A stretch of DNA of 64,000 bases from CAYXDO01 sp964463485 (GCA_964463485.1 CAYXDO010000010.1:53000-116999), one strand, 5' to 3'; positions 16,943-26,292 are shown, counted from the first letter of the stretch. Translations and numbers: made by a program. The notes: generated by a model from the letters alone, not told the origin.

Positions 16943-18469
16943 GTGGCCGATCCGACGAGGCTCGAGCGCGAACGCGATTTGTACTCGAGCCTCCTGGAGC
17001 TGTGGCAGTGCGAAGATTTGGACCCGGTGCTTCAGCGCGCGTTGACCCTTGCGGTTCAAGCCACAGGCGCTCACCACGGATACTTGGCGGTGTACTCGGG
17101 GCGCGATCGTTCGTTCACGCCGGAGTGGAGCGTAGCTCACGCTCTCGAAGGCGAGGATCTCGAGCGCGCCCGTCGAGTGATTTCGAGCGGAATCATCGCC
17201 AAGGCGATGGCGACGGGGGAGACGATCCAGACTCCGTCGGCGTTACATGATGAGCGTTTCGCAACGCAGACCAGCGTGCGAGCCTATCGCATTCACGCCG
17301 TGCTCTGCGTTCCGATCCAAGCGGGCGACGCGACGGGGGTGGTCTATCTCCAGGGCGGGCCGGAGGGCCAGCCGTTCGGTCAAGACGATGTTCGCCTGGC
17401 CGAGATCTTGGCGCGACAAGTCGCGGCGCAAGTCCGGCGATTGTTGATCGTGGCAGCGCGTTCGAAAGATCAGGACCCAACTCAGCCGTTCAGGGAGCGC
17501 CTGCACGCCGAGGAGATCATCGGGCGCAGCGCGGCGGTCGCCGATTTGCTCCGAAATGTCGCACTCGTCGCACCGCTCGACGTGTCCGTCTTGCTGACGG
17601 GACCCTCGGGCACCGGCAAGACCCTGTTGGCGCGGACCATTCATAGAAACGGTCCTCGGCGGGCCGGACCCTTCGTGGAGTTGAATTGTGCGAGCCTGCC
17701 GGAGACGACGGCGGAGGCGGAGCTATTCGGGGCGCTGCCGGCGAGCCTGGCAGGGGGCCCCGAAGGTCACGTCGGGAGTGTCTCGGTGGCGCAGGGCGGC
17801 ACGCTCTTGCTCGACGAGATCGGAGACCTTCCACTCGGCGCGCAAGCGAAGCTCCTGCAGGTCCTCCAGTCGAAATCATACAACCCGCTGGGTTCGAGTC
17901 GGCCGCGGTCGGCGGACGTTCGCATCATCGCCGCGACCAAGGCACCCATCGAGGAGTTGGTGGAGCGAAAGCTGCTCCGAGAGGATCTCTATTATCGACT
18001 CAACGTGGTCCGCGTGCGTCTGCCAACCCTGGCCGAGCGCGTCGAAGACGTCGGGTTGTTGGCCGATCACTTCCTGACCGCGGCGAGTCACAAACACAAC
18101 CTTCCGCGGCTGGACTTGTCCCCGCGCGCACGCACGGTGCTCGAGAACGCCGATTGGCCGGGTCACGTTCGTCACTTGGCGCACGTGGTGGAGGCCGGGC
18201 TCATTCGTGCGTCCGGCGACGCCGATTCCGTGGTGGAGCCGCATCATCTCTTCGAAGAGGCCGAGTCCGAAGGTCGCGAGCCGAGCTTTCACGAGGCCAC
18301 TCGCAGATTTCAAAAGAGCCTCTTGGAGCGGGCGCTCGAAGCGACCGACTGGAACGTGATTGAAGCAGCTCGACGGCTCGACCTCGGCCGCAGTCGAGTC
18401 TACGCGCTCATTCGCGCCTACAACCTCGCCCGCAAATCGAACCCTCAGGTCCAGCGTCGACCAGGCTGA
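16943..18469 (+). CDS. GAF-domain AAA+ enhancer-binding-like regulator lacking the GAFTGA motif
   Basis: 508 aa from GTG 16943. A GAF domain occupies about 20-165 (TLAVQATGAHHGYLAVY, 'AVLCVPIQAGDATGVVYLQG'). An NtrC-type AAA+ domain follows: Walker A GPSGTGKT at 220-227, 'ELNCASLPETTAEAELFG' at 247-263, Walker B LLLDEIGDLP around 288-297, sensor II 'ENADWPGHVRHLAHVVEAGL'. A Fis-type HTH ends the protein (NVIEAARRLDLGRSRVYALIRAYNL). Where active sigma-54 activators carry ELFGH..GAFTGA, this protein has FGALPASLAGGPEGHVG, so contact with sigma-54 is probably lost. It may act as a sigma-70-type regulator like TyrR, or oligomerise with another activator. Confidence 0.92.
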   Translation: MADPTRLERERDLYSSLLELWQCEDLDPVLQRALTLAVQATGAHHGYLAVYSGRDRSFTPEWSVAHALEGEDLERARRVISSGIIAKAMATGETIQTPSALHDERFATQTSVRAYRIHAVLCVPIQAGDATGVVYLQGGPEGQPFGQDDVRLAEILARQVAAQVRRLLIVAARSKDQDPTQPFRERLHAEEIIGRSAAVADLLRNVALVAPLDVSVLLTGPSGTGKTLLARTIHRNGPRRAGPFVELNCASLPETTAEAELFGALPASLAGGPEGHVGSVSVAQGGTLLLDEIGDLPLGAQAKLLQVLQSKSYNPLGSSRPRSADVRIIAATKAPIEELVERKLLREDLYYRLNVVRVRLPTLAERVEDVGLLADHFLTAASHKHNLPRLDLSPRARTVLENADWPGHVRHLAHVVEAGLIRASGDADSVVEPHHLFEEAESEGREPSFHEATRRFQKSLLERALEATDWNVIEAARRLDLGRSRVYALIRAYNLARKSNPQVQRRPG

Positions 18470-18509
18470 AGGTTCAGGGATTTGTCGCAAACGGTGATAT
18501 AGGACGCCG

Positions 18510-19514
18510 GTGGTAGACCTTCTCGACGCCTGCCGCCCGCGCTTCACGTCCGCTACGCGCGGACACGTCGAGAGCTATTTCCTCCGGGCGAATCATCCGA
18601 CCGAGCGTAAGGCATTCTGGCTCAAGGCCACCATCTTCAAGCCTCTCCACGGACCAGCGATCGCGGAGACCTGGGCGATCGTGTTCGACGGCGCTGACCG
18701 ATTTGCCGAGCGGGAGACCGTACCTCTCGAGTCCGCGCGCTTTCGTGGGTCACCCCCGAGAATCGAGGCCGCCAAGCTCGAAATTCATGTCGACGGCGAC
18801 GGAGTGGCCAAGGGCTCGGTTTCGGGACCAACTGGCAGAGCGGAAATAGATCTCGCCTGGACCGTGGAGGCTGGGTCACTCGGCGCGCCCTTGTGCTTGC
18901 TCCCGCTCGAGAGCTTGCTCGACGGTCCCTTCCCGAAGTCGAAGCTCCTGACACCCTACCCTTCACTCGTCTTTCGCGGGCAAATCTCGGCCCCGGGTCG
19001 GACGTTCGCGATCGACGGCTGGCACGGGATGCTCGGGCACAACTGGGGAAAAGAGCACGCCCACGAGTATCTTTGGGGTCAGTGCAACTTCCTGGATGGC
19101 TCGGGGACCGCCGCTTCGGCCGAAGCCTTCACCGCCCGCATCAAAGTGGGACCTGTCGTGAGTCCTCGAATCTCTGCGCTGGTCGTCAGAACCAGAGGAC
19201 ATGAATACCGATTCGAACGCCTGTATGACCTCTGGCGCCAGAAAGTCTGGACGGACGAGCTCTACTGGAGCCTCCGGATGCGCAGCGACGTCGCCGAGGC
19301 GAGCCTCACCATGAGGACGTCGTGGAGCGAGGTCGTTTGCTTGGGCTATGATAGCCCGAACGGCAAGCGATCGTTCTGCGTGAATTCCAAGCTCGCCAAG
19401 TCCACCCTCGAGCTCCGTGCGCCCGGAGAAAACCGAACCTTCGTCTCGGCTCACGGCGGCGCGTTCGAGCTTCTGAGCGGCACCTACGACGCCCGAGCCG
19501 GTCGCGTCGTTTGA
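18510..19514 (+). CDS. Lipocalin-like protein of the AttH/CrtC/tocopherol-cyclase type
   Basis: 334 aa from GTG 18510 (AGGA 5 nt upstream). Two beta-barrel-like halves. The diagnostic segment 'GWHGMLGHNWG', then HAHEYLWGQCNF (about 170-195), resembles the NWG..W.W.QCN.F region of tocopherol cyclase-like and CrtC/AttH proteins, which bind isoprenoid or other hydrophobic substrates. No signal peptide is visible, so it is probably cytoplasmic or membrane-associated. It is separated by only 7 bp from a GMC oxidoreductase fusion; co-expression suggests a shared lipid or isoprenoid substrate. The enzymatic step is unknown. Confidence 0.8.
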   Translation: MVDLLDACRPRFTSATRGHVESYFLRANHPTERKAFWLKATIFKPLHGPAIAETWAIVFDGADRFAERETVPLESARFRGSPPRIEAAKLEIHVDGDGVAKGSVSGPTGRAEIDLAWTVEAGSLGAPLCLLPLESLLDGPFPKSKLLTPYPSLVFRGQISAPGRTFAIDGWHGMLGHNWGKEHAHEYLWGQCNFLDGSGTAASAEAFTARIKVGPVVSPRISALVVRTRGHEYRFERLYDLWRQKVWTDELYWSLRMRSDVAEASLTMRTSWSEVVCLGYDSPNGKRSFCVNSKLAKSTLELRAPGENRTFVSAHGGAFELLSGTYDARAGRVV

Positions 19515-19521
19515 GGTCAAA

Positions 19522-21861
19522 ATGTTAGTGTCATTCCGCGAGCGCATGCTGGGTTCGATCGAGGGCACGCACGGCCGTTCGCCCATCTCCTTCGAAATCG
19601 AAGCCAAGGGCGGCCCTGCCCTCCGCTTCTTGTCCCGAGGCAAGACCCGCATCGTCGGCGTGATTTCGGTGCCCCCCTTCGCCGACGCCGCTCCGCTGGC
19701 CGGCCGCCTCGAAGTCTCTCTGATCCCGGGGCGCACGATTTCTTATGATTTCGAGTTCGTCGGCTCGGACGGCGAACCCTACCGCTTCGTCGGAGAAAAA
19801 AACGTCAAGCTCACCCACCCGGTCGACGGCCTCACGCAGATGGCGGGCCGTCTCATGCGGGATGGGTCCGTCATCGCGTCGGGGCGCGTCGACTTTCTCC
19901 TCCCTGACCTGCCCTCTTTTCTCGCATCCTGGTCCCTCTCCCCCGAATGGTCCCCTCGCCTTCCGCTGAGCGAGTCGGAGCGAGAAATCCTACGCGCCCT
20001 GGCCGACGCGATGATCCCGGCGGGCCGATTCGTACCCGAGGTCGACGAGCTCACTCAGGACGCAGCGCTCCGCTACCTCGATCATTTTCCGGTGCCTCTC
20101 CTCTTCGGTTATCGAGCCGGACTCTTCGCCCTCGAATCTCTCAGCCTGGCGACGACGCGCGCTCGCTTCACCAAGCTCAGCCGCACCGAACGGACCGAGC
20201 TCCTGGAGCGAGTCATGGACCACGCGGAGTCGAGCTTCGCCTCGCTCTCGGCCGCGCGGCTCGTGCACCTCCTCACCGCGTCGATCAAGCTGGTGCATTT
20301 CGGGCGCGCTGACTACGCCCGGGCGATTGGCCATCCCATCGCGACTCCGGTCGCCGCGGAGCCGGTGCCGCGCCACTTCGAACGGGTGAGATCGGCCGGC
20401 GAGTTGGACTCCGATCGGGAGCTCGAGGCCGACGTCGTGATCGTCGGAACCGGCGCTGGGGGTGGCGCCTTGGCCAAGGAGCTCGCCGAACGCGGGGTCG
20501 CGGTGCTCGTCATCGAGGAAGGTGGCTACCAAACTCGCAAGGACTTCTCGGGTCCCCCCATCGAGCGCATGCACCGAGTCTGGCGGGACCACGGACTCAC
20601 CTTCGCCATCGGAGAGCCCGCGATCATCGTTCCGCTCGGACGAACCGTCGGAGGTACGACGGCGATCAACTCGGGGACCTGTTTCCGCGCGCCTGATCGC
20701 GTGTTGCTCGAATGGGTGCGTGAAGGAGGATTTCCGGAGGACTTCCTTCCCGGGTCGTTCGGTCATTACTACGACAAGGTCGCGAATGAGCTCGGCGTCA
20801 CCGCCGGCACCAAACAGCTCTGCGGCGCGATCGGCGAGGTCGTCGGACGCGGCGCTGACGCGATGGGTTTGTCACACGGTCCTCTCCCGCGAAACGCTCC
20901 GGACTGTGACGCGCAGGCCGAGTGCATCTTGGGCTGCCCGACGGGCGCAAAACGGTCCACCGACGTGTCGTACGTTCCGCGAGCGCTCAAGGCGGGCGCC
21001 ACTGTCCTCACCGGACTTCGCGCCGAACGCTTTGTTCTCAAAGGATCTAACGTACGCGCGATCGAGGCGCGGGCCGGCGAGCGGAAGCTATTGGTGCGAG
21101 GGAGGTCATTCGTGTTGTCGATGGGCTCCTTGATGACTCCGACTTTTCTCGAACGTCAGGGGCTCGACTTGCCGCGCCTTGGAAAAAACCTGTCCGTCCA
21201 TCCGGCGCTCGGCCTCGTCGCGCTCATGGACGAAGACATGCAACCCTGGCACGCCGTCCCTCAAGGCTATGGGTTCTCTGGATACGAGGACGAAGGGATC
21301 TGCTTCGAAGGTTTTTATCTCCCACCTCCGCTTTTTCCGCCGATGCTGCCCATGGCCGGCCGTGAGCTCACCTGGTGGATGGATCGGTTTCGAAACCTCG
21401 GTCAGTTCGGGTTCATGGTGAAGGATCCAGGCGTGGGTCGGGTGCGGATGGGTCCGGACGGACGGTCGCTCATCTTTTACTCCGCGGATGACGCGACGGT
21501 GAAGAAGTTGGTGCGTGGGATCGCGGTGCTCTCGGAGGTCCTGATTCGGGGAGGGGCGAAGCAGGTCGTAACAGGCGCCATGGGCGTGCCCCCGGTGACT
21601 TCGGTGACCGCCGCGCGTGCGCTCGAAGACCGAGGGATTCGAGGATCTCAACTGGCGGCGTTGGGAGCGCATCCGCTCGGGACCTGTGCCATGGGAGCCA
21701 ATGCCGAACGCGGCGTGGTGGATTTCGAGCATCGCGTGTTCGGGTTCGAAAATCTCTACGTCGTCGATGGGTCGTCGGTACCCACCTCGCTCGGCGTGAA
21801 TCCGCAGATGACGATCATGGCGATGGCCACGCGCGCGGCCGAGCTCCTGGCGCGGGCTTGA
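19522..21861 (+). CDS. GMC-family FAD oxidoreductase with N-terminal fusions
   Basis: 779 aa. Residues 1-130 form a beta-rich module (ISFEIEAKGGPALRF, 'LPGRTISYDFEF'-like) with a pattern similar to the preceding lipocalin-like gene product. Residues about 148-260 resemble gluconate 2-dehydrogenase subunit 3 (SESEREILRALADAMIPAG). The GMC core starts with the FAD motif VVIVGTGAGGGALAKEL (GxGxxG 309-314), then 'GTTAINSGTCFRAPDR', 'GCPTGAKRSTDVSY', catalytic His717 in GAHPLGTCAMG and 'LGVNPQMTIMAMATRAAELL' with Asn760. Closest architecture is cholesterol oxidase / long-chain alcohol oxidase-like. No Tat signal is visible. It sits between the lipocalin-like gene and a GT-C-like membrane protein. 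Confidence 0.93.
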   Translation: MLVSFRERMLGSIEGTHGRSPISFEIEAKGGPALRFLSRGKTRIVGVISVPPFADAAPLAGRLEVSLIPGRTISYDFEFVGSDGEPYRFVGEKNVKLTHPVDGLTQMAGRLMRDGSVIASGRVDFLLPDLPSFLASWSLSPEWSPRLPLSESEREILRALADAMIPAGRFVPEVDELTQDAALRYLDHFPVPLLFGYRAGLFALESLSLATTRARFTKLSRTERTELLERVMDHAESSFASLSAARLVHLLTASIKLVHFGRADYARAIGHPIATPVAAEPVPRHFERVRSAGELDSDRELEADVVIVGTGAGGGALAKELAERGVAVLVIEEGGYQTRKDFSGPPIERMHRVWRDHGLTFAIGEPAIIVPLGRTVGGTTAINSGTCFRAPDRVLLEWVREGGFPEDFLPGSFGHYYDKVANELGVTAGTKQLCGAIGEVVGRGADAMGLSHGPLPRNAPDCDAQAECILGCPTGAKRSTDVSYVPRALKAGATVLTGLRAERFVLKGSNVRAIEARAGERKLLVRGRSFVLSMGSLMTPTFLERQGLDLPRLGKNLSVHPALGLVALMDEDMQPWHAVPQGYGFSGYEDEGICFEGFYLPPPLFPPMLPMAGRELTWWMDRFRNLGQFGFMVKDPGVGRVRMGPDGRSLIFYSADDATVKKLVRGIAVLSEVLIRGGAKQVVTGAMGVPPVTSVTAARALEDRGIRGSQLAALGAHPLGTCAMGANAERGVVDFEHRVFGFENLYVVDGSSVPTSLGVNPQMTIMAMATRAAELLARA

Positions 21862-21885
21862 GCGAGTCGGCCCACGAGGGTTGGA

Positions 21886-23739
21886 TTGAGCGATCCGGCG
21901 GTCTCTGATTTCCCTGGACGAGGGGCGCCGAGAGTCGATTCCGTCCGCGTTCTCATCATCGGTTGTTTTGGGCTCGCCGGGCTGTTGCTGCTAATGGCCC
22001 GGACCGCCCCACCGGCCGGAGATGCCTGCGCGGTGTACCTCCCGGCTGCGCGAGCGTGGGTCGACGGTCGATTTTGGGACGGCGTCGAGCTTCATCGGCG
22101 GGGCGCTCTTCGCACGCCAATGTATGCCGGCCTGTCGGCGATGGTCGCCGCGGTGACTCCGCTCGGGGTTTTTCGAGCCGCTCAGGTCGTGAGTCTGTTG
22201 TCGACGATGATCAGCCTGGAGCTGGCCGGTCGAATGGTCGAGCGCGGGGCGGGTCGCTTCGCCGCGAGAGTTTGTGTCGGTGCGCTCAGCTGTACACCGC
22301 TCGTCCTCGAGCACGCCGTGCAACCCATGTCCGACGCGCTCGGCTTGCTCTTTTGCATGGGGACGCTCGTGATCATCCTCGGGCGGCGGTCACGCCTCGG
22401 GGTCGCGTTCGCCGGCGGATCGGTCGCGTTGGCCGTACTCTCGAGGCCGGCTGCCTTGGTGCTCACGGGGTGGGTAGTCGTGGCTGCGGCGTTTCTTCCC
22501 TTCTTTGGACTCACGTGGCGGCAGAGGGCTTCGACGGGAGCGATCGTCGCAGTGGCTGGGTTGTTGCCGCTGTGGGTTTGGGCGCGGTGGCTGGGAAGTC
22601 CTTCACCGGTTCACGCGCTCCATCCGAACATCACGTCAGACGCGATTCTCATCACGCCCGCGAACCTGCTGTCACACGTCGGCCCGTACCTACGTCATTT
22701 GCTGACGCGGGCTCCGATCGAGATCGGCGCCACGGCACCGGCCTGGATCGTAGCGGCCGCGTGCGTCGGCTTTTGCCTCCTTTGGTTCAATCGAACGCAC
22801 TTTTGGGTTGGGCTCGTCTCGTTTGGCTTCGCCTACGCGGCTGGGGTTTCGTGGTTTCCGTTCGAGGCACGCTACTCATTGCCGCTCGCACCGGTTTTTT
22901 CGGCGCTCGTTGGGTTGGCGGCGGCGTCGTTGGTCGAACGAGTGGCACGGCCGCACGCGAAGGCGTTTCTCACCACGGCGCTCGGTGCTCTGGGAGTGGC
23001 GATGGTCTTGGAGACTCGAACGTTGCTCGGTGTGTTCGAGGCGGAAACGGTCGAACGGAGGCCCGAGCGTGAGGTCACGGAGGTCGCGCTGCGTTTTCGA
23101 AAGCGACGACCGGATATGATCGTGGGTGTGCACTGGTCGACGGAGACGTACTCTCCGGTGACCTTCGAGCTTCGGGAGCGCGGTGGCGTGGTTCGGAACG
23201 ACTCTCCGATTCGACCGAAAGAGTCATTTTACCTCTATCTACCGGAAGAGGAGCGACGAGGAGGAGCGGAGCTCGAGCGTTGGCTCGTGTTTCGGGATTA
23301 TTTTCGATTTCTCTACTTCGATCCTGGGGCCGTGCTGATCGAGCGCCGAGACAAAGGTCAGTGGCTCGCTCCGATGCGCGTGATCGTAGATGGTCGTCCC
23401 GCTGGTGTGCTCGCGGACGGGGACCCGCGGACGACGATCACGGCGACCGGCGTGGCCATTTTGTCGGTTGATTTGGGGCCCGCTCGCGGAGGAGGGACCC
23501 ATACGGCGAGTCTGCGGAAGGTCGAGCTCGCGGCGCTGCCGGCGGCGAAGTCGGCGAAGTCAGGGGCCGGGCCGCTGGAGGTTTACGTGGCCCGTCCACG
23601 GCGTGAGCTCTCGTCGGAGCCTGGCCTCGGAGCGCATCTCATTACGCTGGGAAGCCTCGATGAGTTGCCGGACCAGTTGGAGGTGGAGGTTCGCGAAGGG
23701 GGCGAGCTCGCCGAGGTGTACGTGTGGACGGACGACTGA
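21886..23739 (+). CDS. Polytopic membrane protein, GT-C glycosyltransferase-like
   Basis: 617 aa from TTG 21886 (GAGGG 5 nt upstream). About ten to twelve transmembrane helices in residues 20-385, with a large soluble C-terminal domain (about 400-617). The first loop after helix 1 has 'TAPPAGDACAVYLPAARAWVDGRFWDG', the spacing seen in PMT/ArnT-type GT-C transferases whose catalytic acid lies in this loop (Asp in GDA). The C-terminal domain has beta-rich stretches similar to carbohydrate-binding modules. Lipid-linked sugar transfer outside the membrane is inferred. It is 24 bp after the GMC gene and probably co-transcribed. Confidence 0.8.
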   Translation: MSDPAVSDFPGRGAPRVDSVRVLIIGCFGLAGLLLLMARTAPPAGDACAVYLPAARAWVDGRFWDGVELHRRGALRTPMYAGLSAMVAAVTPLGVFRAAQVVSLLSTMISLELAGRMVERGAGRFAARVCVGALSCTPLVLEHAVQPMSDALGLLFCMGTLVIILGRRSRLGVAFAGGSVALAVLSRPAALVLTGWVVVAAAFLPFFGLTWRQRASTGAIVAVAGLLPLWVWARWLGSPSPVHALHPNITSDAILITPANLLSHVGPYLRHLLTRAPIEIGATAPAWIVAAACVGFCLLWFNRTHFWVGLVSFGFAYAAGVSWFPFEARYSLPLAPVFSALVGLAAASLVERVARPHAKAFLTTALGALGVAMVLETRTLLGVFEAETVERRPEREVTEVALRFRKRRPDMIVGVHWSTETYSPVTFELRERGGVVRNDSPIRPKESFYLYLPEEERRGGAELERWLVFRDYFRFLYFDPGAVLIERRDKGQWLAPMRVIVDGRPAGVLADGDPRTTITATGVAILSVDLGPARGGGTHTASLRKVELAALPAAKSAKSGAGPLEVYVARPRRELSSEPGLGAHLITLGSLDELPDQLEVEVREGGELAEVYVWTDD

Positions 23740-23767
23740 GCGCCGTGTCTCGGCCGTGAGCGAGACG

Positions 23768-23840
23768 GGATCCCGGATCGGGCACGGGGGATCCTGGATC
23801 GGGCACGGGCAGGGCTCGGGCACGGACGGGCACGGGCACG
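23768..23840. repeat. GC-rich tandem repeat (GGGCACGG-type)
   Basis: A 21-bp unit GGATCC(C/T)GGATCGGGCACGGG is present twice back to back (23768-23788, 23789-23809, 20/21 identity). It runs into further degenerate gggcacgg / cgggcacg units up to 23840. It lies in the 250-bp gap between two genes. Simple CGTGCCC repeats of this kind occur between genes in large myxobacterial genomes; there is no spacer structure, so it is not CRISPR. Confidence 0.75.
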
Positions 23841-23989
23841 TTGGTCCGTGACACGAAAATGCTTTGGCGTGCACTGAGACCAGTCGAAACTGCCACGGTT
23901 CAGCACGGCTGAAGTTCGTGCCCATGCCGTCGGCCGCAAGGAACCAGGCCTCGGCGGAAGGCTGATTTGACCTGAGGTATGATGGGCGC

Positions 23990-25216
23990 GTGAGGCTTTG
24001 TTTCACGCTCGGCGGTACAAATCAGCAGGGTCAGCGCGTGATTCGGCGCGTCCACGCGGAGTGGGCGGCGGACGCCGTCGAGTCCCTGGCCAAGGAGGGC
24101 CTGGCAGACATTCGGCTGCATACCGACGAGACCACGGCGCTCAATACGGCGCTCACGAACGCTCAGGCGCGAAGGCTCTCGAAGCCTGAAATCACCGTAC
24201 CGACGCCCGAGAAGGACATCGCTAGCCAAACGTCGTCGTTCCCGCCGCTGCAGTTCCATTTGCTCGGCCTACTCAGCTCGAGCTGGCTGCCCCTCCTCGC
24301 GGGTACGGTGTTGATCGCTTCTTCGGTCTCCTTGGGAGCGCGGGGATGGGTCGCTTGCATCGTCGGGCTCGTCGGATTTGGGGTGCTCAAGGCGACGAGT
24401 GCGATCGCAGCGCCGGTCTATCTCTACATCGCTCTCGTTCGCGCCCAGACCCGCGACCAGTGGGTGAAGAGCCGAAGGATTCAGGAGAGACTCTTGGCTG
24501 CGCTGAAGTCCGCTGGCTTCGAGCACGCGATCCCAGCGCACGAGCTCATCGTGCGAGAGGCCAACACGTTGGCCGCATCGGGTCGTCTATCAGAGGCGAT
24601 CGACCTGTATGAGTCGGCTGGACGCGACGCGCTCATCCCGGCCTGGTTTCACTCGACCCGGAAGAGCTCCATCTTTGCGTGCGCCGGACGGTACGACGAC
24701 GTGATCGAGTGCTGTCGCAAGGCCTGCGAGCTGGCCCCGCGAATAGCCTCGCTTCACTACGACCTTGCGTTGCAGCTGCTACTCTATCGGCGAGATTCCG
24801 AGGCCGCTCGAGAGGCCGTGCTCGCCGCCGAAGGACTTCCGCTCGCAGAGTCGAGCAAGTGGATCATTTCCCTCGTGAACGGACTCATCGCGCTCGAAGA
24901 AGGTCGCTATGACCTCGCCAAGTCCGAGTTGATGGACTGTGACCGCCAAGTCCGCGCTCGACGGCATGTCACCTTCGATGGGTTCGAATCCATCATCGCA
25001 AGCTCGCTCTGCCTGGCGAACGTCGGCCTCCAGAAGCAGGGGGACGCACGAGCCGCGCTGCGAAGGGCCGGGCGCAAAGGTCCCAAATCGAGCGTCCAGT
25101 TCAAGAGGGCGACGAAGGCCTTCGCGACAGGACGCCTGTCGATCGTCGAAGAAGGCACTCTGTCGGTATCCACGGAGCCGCGAGAGCACGCTCAGCAGGC
25201 CGTTTCGGACACGTAG
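23990..25216 (+). CDS. Membrane-anchored TPR protein
   Basis: 408 aa from GTG 23990. The N-terminal 60 residues form a compact alpha/beta module (RLCFTLGGTNQQGQRVIRRVHAEWAA). Two to three hydrophobic helices at about 85-150 anchor it (LLGLLSSSWLPLLAGTVLIAS, 'ARGWVACIVGLVGFGVL', 'TSAIAAPVYLYIAL'). Residues about 180-370 contain TPR-type helical hairpins (ANTLAASGRLSEAIDLYESAG, 'AGRYDDVIECCRKACELAP', 'ALEEGRYDLAKSELM'). It probably scaffolds a membrane complex; partners are unknown. It converges with the three-gene cassette, ending 15 bp before it. Confidence 0.85.
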   Translation: MRLCFTLGGTNQQGQRVIRRVHAEWAADAVESLAKEGLADIRLHTDETTALNTALTNAQARRLSKPEITVPTPEKDIASQTSSFPPLQFHLLGLLSSSWLPLLAGTVLIASSVSLGARGWVACIVGLVGFGVLKATSAIAAPVYLYIALVRAQTRDQWVKSRRIQERLLAALKSAGFEHAIPAHELIVREANTLAASGRLSEAIDLYESAGRDALIPAWFHSTRKSSIFACAGRYDDVIECCRKACELAPRIASLHYDLALQLLLYRRDSEAAREAVLAAEGLPLAESSKWIISLVNGLIALEEGRYDLAKSELMDCDRQVRARRHVTFDGFESIIASSLCLANVGLQKQGDARAALRRAGRKGPKSSVQFKRATKAFATGRLSIVEEGTLSVSTEPREHAQQAVSDT

Positions 25217-25231
25217 CCCGTGAAGTGGCGC

Positions 25232-25771
25232 TCATTGCGGTTCGAACCGTTCATCCAGAGTCGCCAAGATCCAATCGAGAGCCTCCCATGGAGTGAGTGA
25301 GGGAAGCGGCACGCGCGGGTCCAAGAGTGGTTTCGCGGCTGGATTTGCGCCGATGTGACAGTGCAGCAGTGGGTGTCCACAGGGCCCTTGCCCGCTTTGG
25401 GCTTCCGTCAGGTCGATGCGCGCAAACCAGCCCTCGGCCACGATTGCGACCACGAACGAAAGAATCGAGGGTCCACGAGTGTCGTAGGTCGCCCGAAACC
25501 CAAGTAGGCCGTGCGGAAGCCGCCCGAGATCGGTGAGACGGATGCAGCGATGGCCATCATGAACCTCGTCAGCCGACTCTGCAACATACACCTCCCGTCG
25601 GGATCCGCTTCGTTTCTCTGAGATCCACCACGGAGCGCGCTCGTGACAGACCTTCGCGCGACTCAGCTTCGCGACTCGCGCACGAAGTTCGTCACGCAGA
25701 TTGTCCTTCGGAACACAACGTCCATGGTTCACCTCGTCGGCCAGCGAGCGCCACCTGGATGCCGGACTCAA
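25232..25771 (-). CDS. Cassette protein C: unknown, HCHIG motif
   Basis: 179 aa from TTG 25771, whose TTGA overlaps the stop of the preceding gene; GGAG lies 10 nt upstream. Basic N-terminal third, then a beta-rich central region (RCIRLTDLGRLPHGLLGFRATYD, 'ILSFVVAIVAEGWFARIDL'). A terminal segment GHPLLHCHIGANP with two His and a Cys is followed by PRVPLPSLTPWEALDWIL. The HxH/Cys cluster could bind a metal or act catalytically, but no family is recognised. It is the last gene of a three-gene coupled cassette with a STAND-like NTPase. Confidence 0.75.
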   Translation of the reverse strand: MSPASRWRSLADEVNHGRCVPKDNLRDELRARVAKLSRAKVCHERAPWWISEKRSGSRREVYVAESADEVHDGHRCIRLTDLGRLPHGLLGFRATYDTRGPSILSFVVAIVAEGWFARIDLTEAQSGQGPCGHPLLHCHIGANPAAKPLLDPRVPLPSLTPWEALDWILATLDERFEPQ

Positions 25772-26292
25772 GACCGGGACTCCAGGAGTAAGGCGTCATT
25801 CGCAATCCACGAGTTCGCCAGAGTGTCCTCCAAAAGACCCGACCGCCACTCGGTCAGCCACTCCTCCGGGGATTTTCTGTGGATCTCGGAGAATCGTCTA
25901 CGCTCGGACTCGATGTCCACGGTACCTTCGCCTCCGAAGTCGAGTCCTCGAATCCAACTCGCCAGAGCGGGTACGCCGCTCAGCGCGCGCTGACCTTCTC
26001 CTTCGTCTAGTAGGAAGAGAAACACCGGCACGGTCCGGTTCTGAAGCGAGTCCCGTACCCGCTCGAGGGCTTTGACCACTTCGGCCTCTCGCTCGGTGAT
26101 GATTGCGAGCATCTCGTGCGGATGCGCAAGGACGTCATCGACGTCGGTCACGGTTGTCATGGGCCGCGCCGCGAGCGCGGCGATCTCGGACACTGCGACG
26201 TCTCGTTCTGAAAGAGATCGATACAGGACGACGGCAATAGGGGCTTTGCTCCAGAGCGCATGGAACAAGGCCGATTCGAAAGTTCGGCTCAA
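25768..26292 (-). CDS. Cassette protein B: unknown alpha/beta protein
   Basis: 174 aa from TTG 26292, overlapping the NTPase stop (TTGA). Predicted alternating strands and helices: 'APIAVVLYRSL', 'DVAVSEIAALAARPMT', 'VDDVLAHPHEMLAIITE', 'TVPVFLFLLDEG'. It has a conserved-looking 'RKSPEEWLTEWRSG' near the C-terminus. No P-loop or catalytic signature is seen. The very tight coupling to the genes on both sides implies a complex with the NTPase. Function unknown. Confidence 0.75.
   Translation of the reverse strand: MSRTFESALFHALWSKAPIAVVLYRSLSERDVAVSEIAALAARPMTTVTDVDDVLAHPHEMLAIITEREAEVVKALERVRDSLQNRTVPVFLFLLDEGEGQRALSGVPALASWIRGLDFGGEGTVDIESERRRFSEIHRKSPEEWLTEWRSGLLEDTLANSWIANDALLLESRS

Noticed and set aside
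23768..23840. Possible CRISPR array
   Set aside because: Units are 21 bp without unique spacers, and no cas genes are present.
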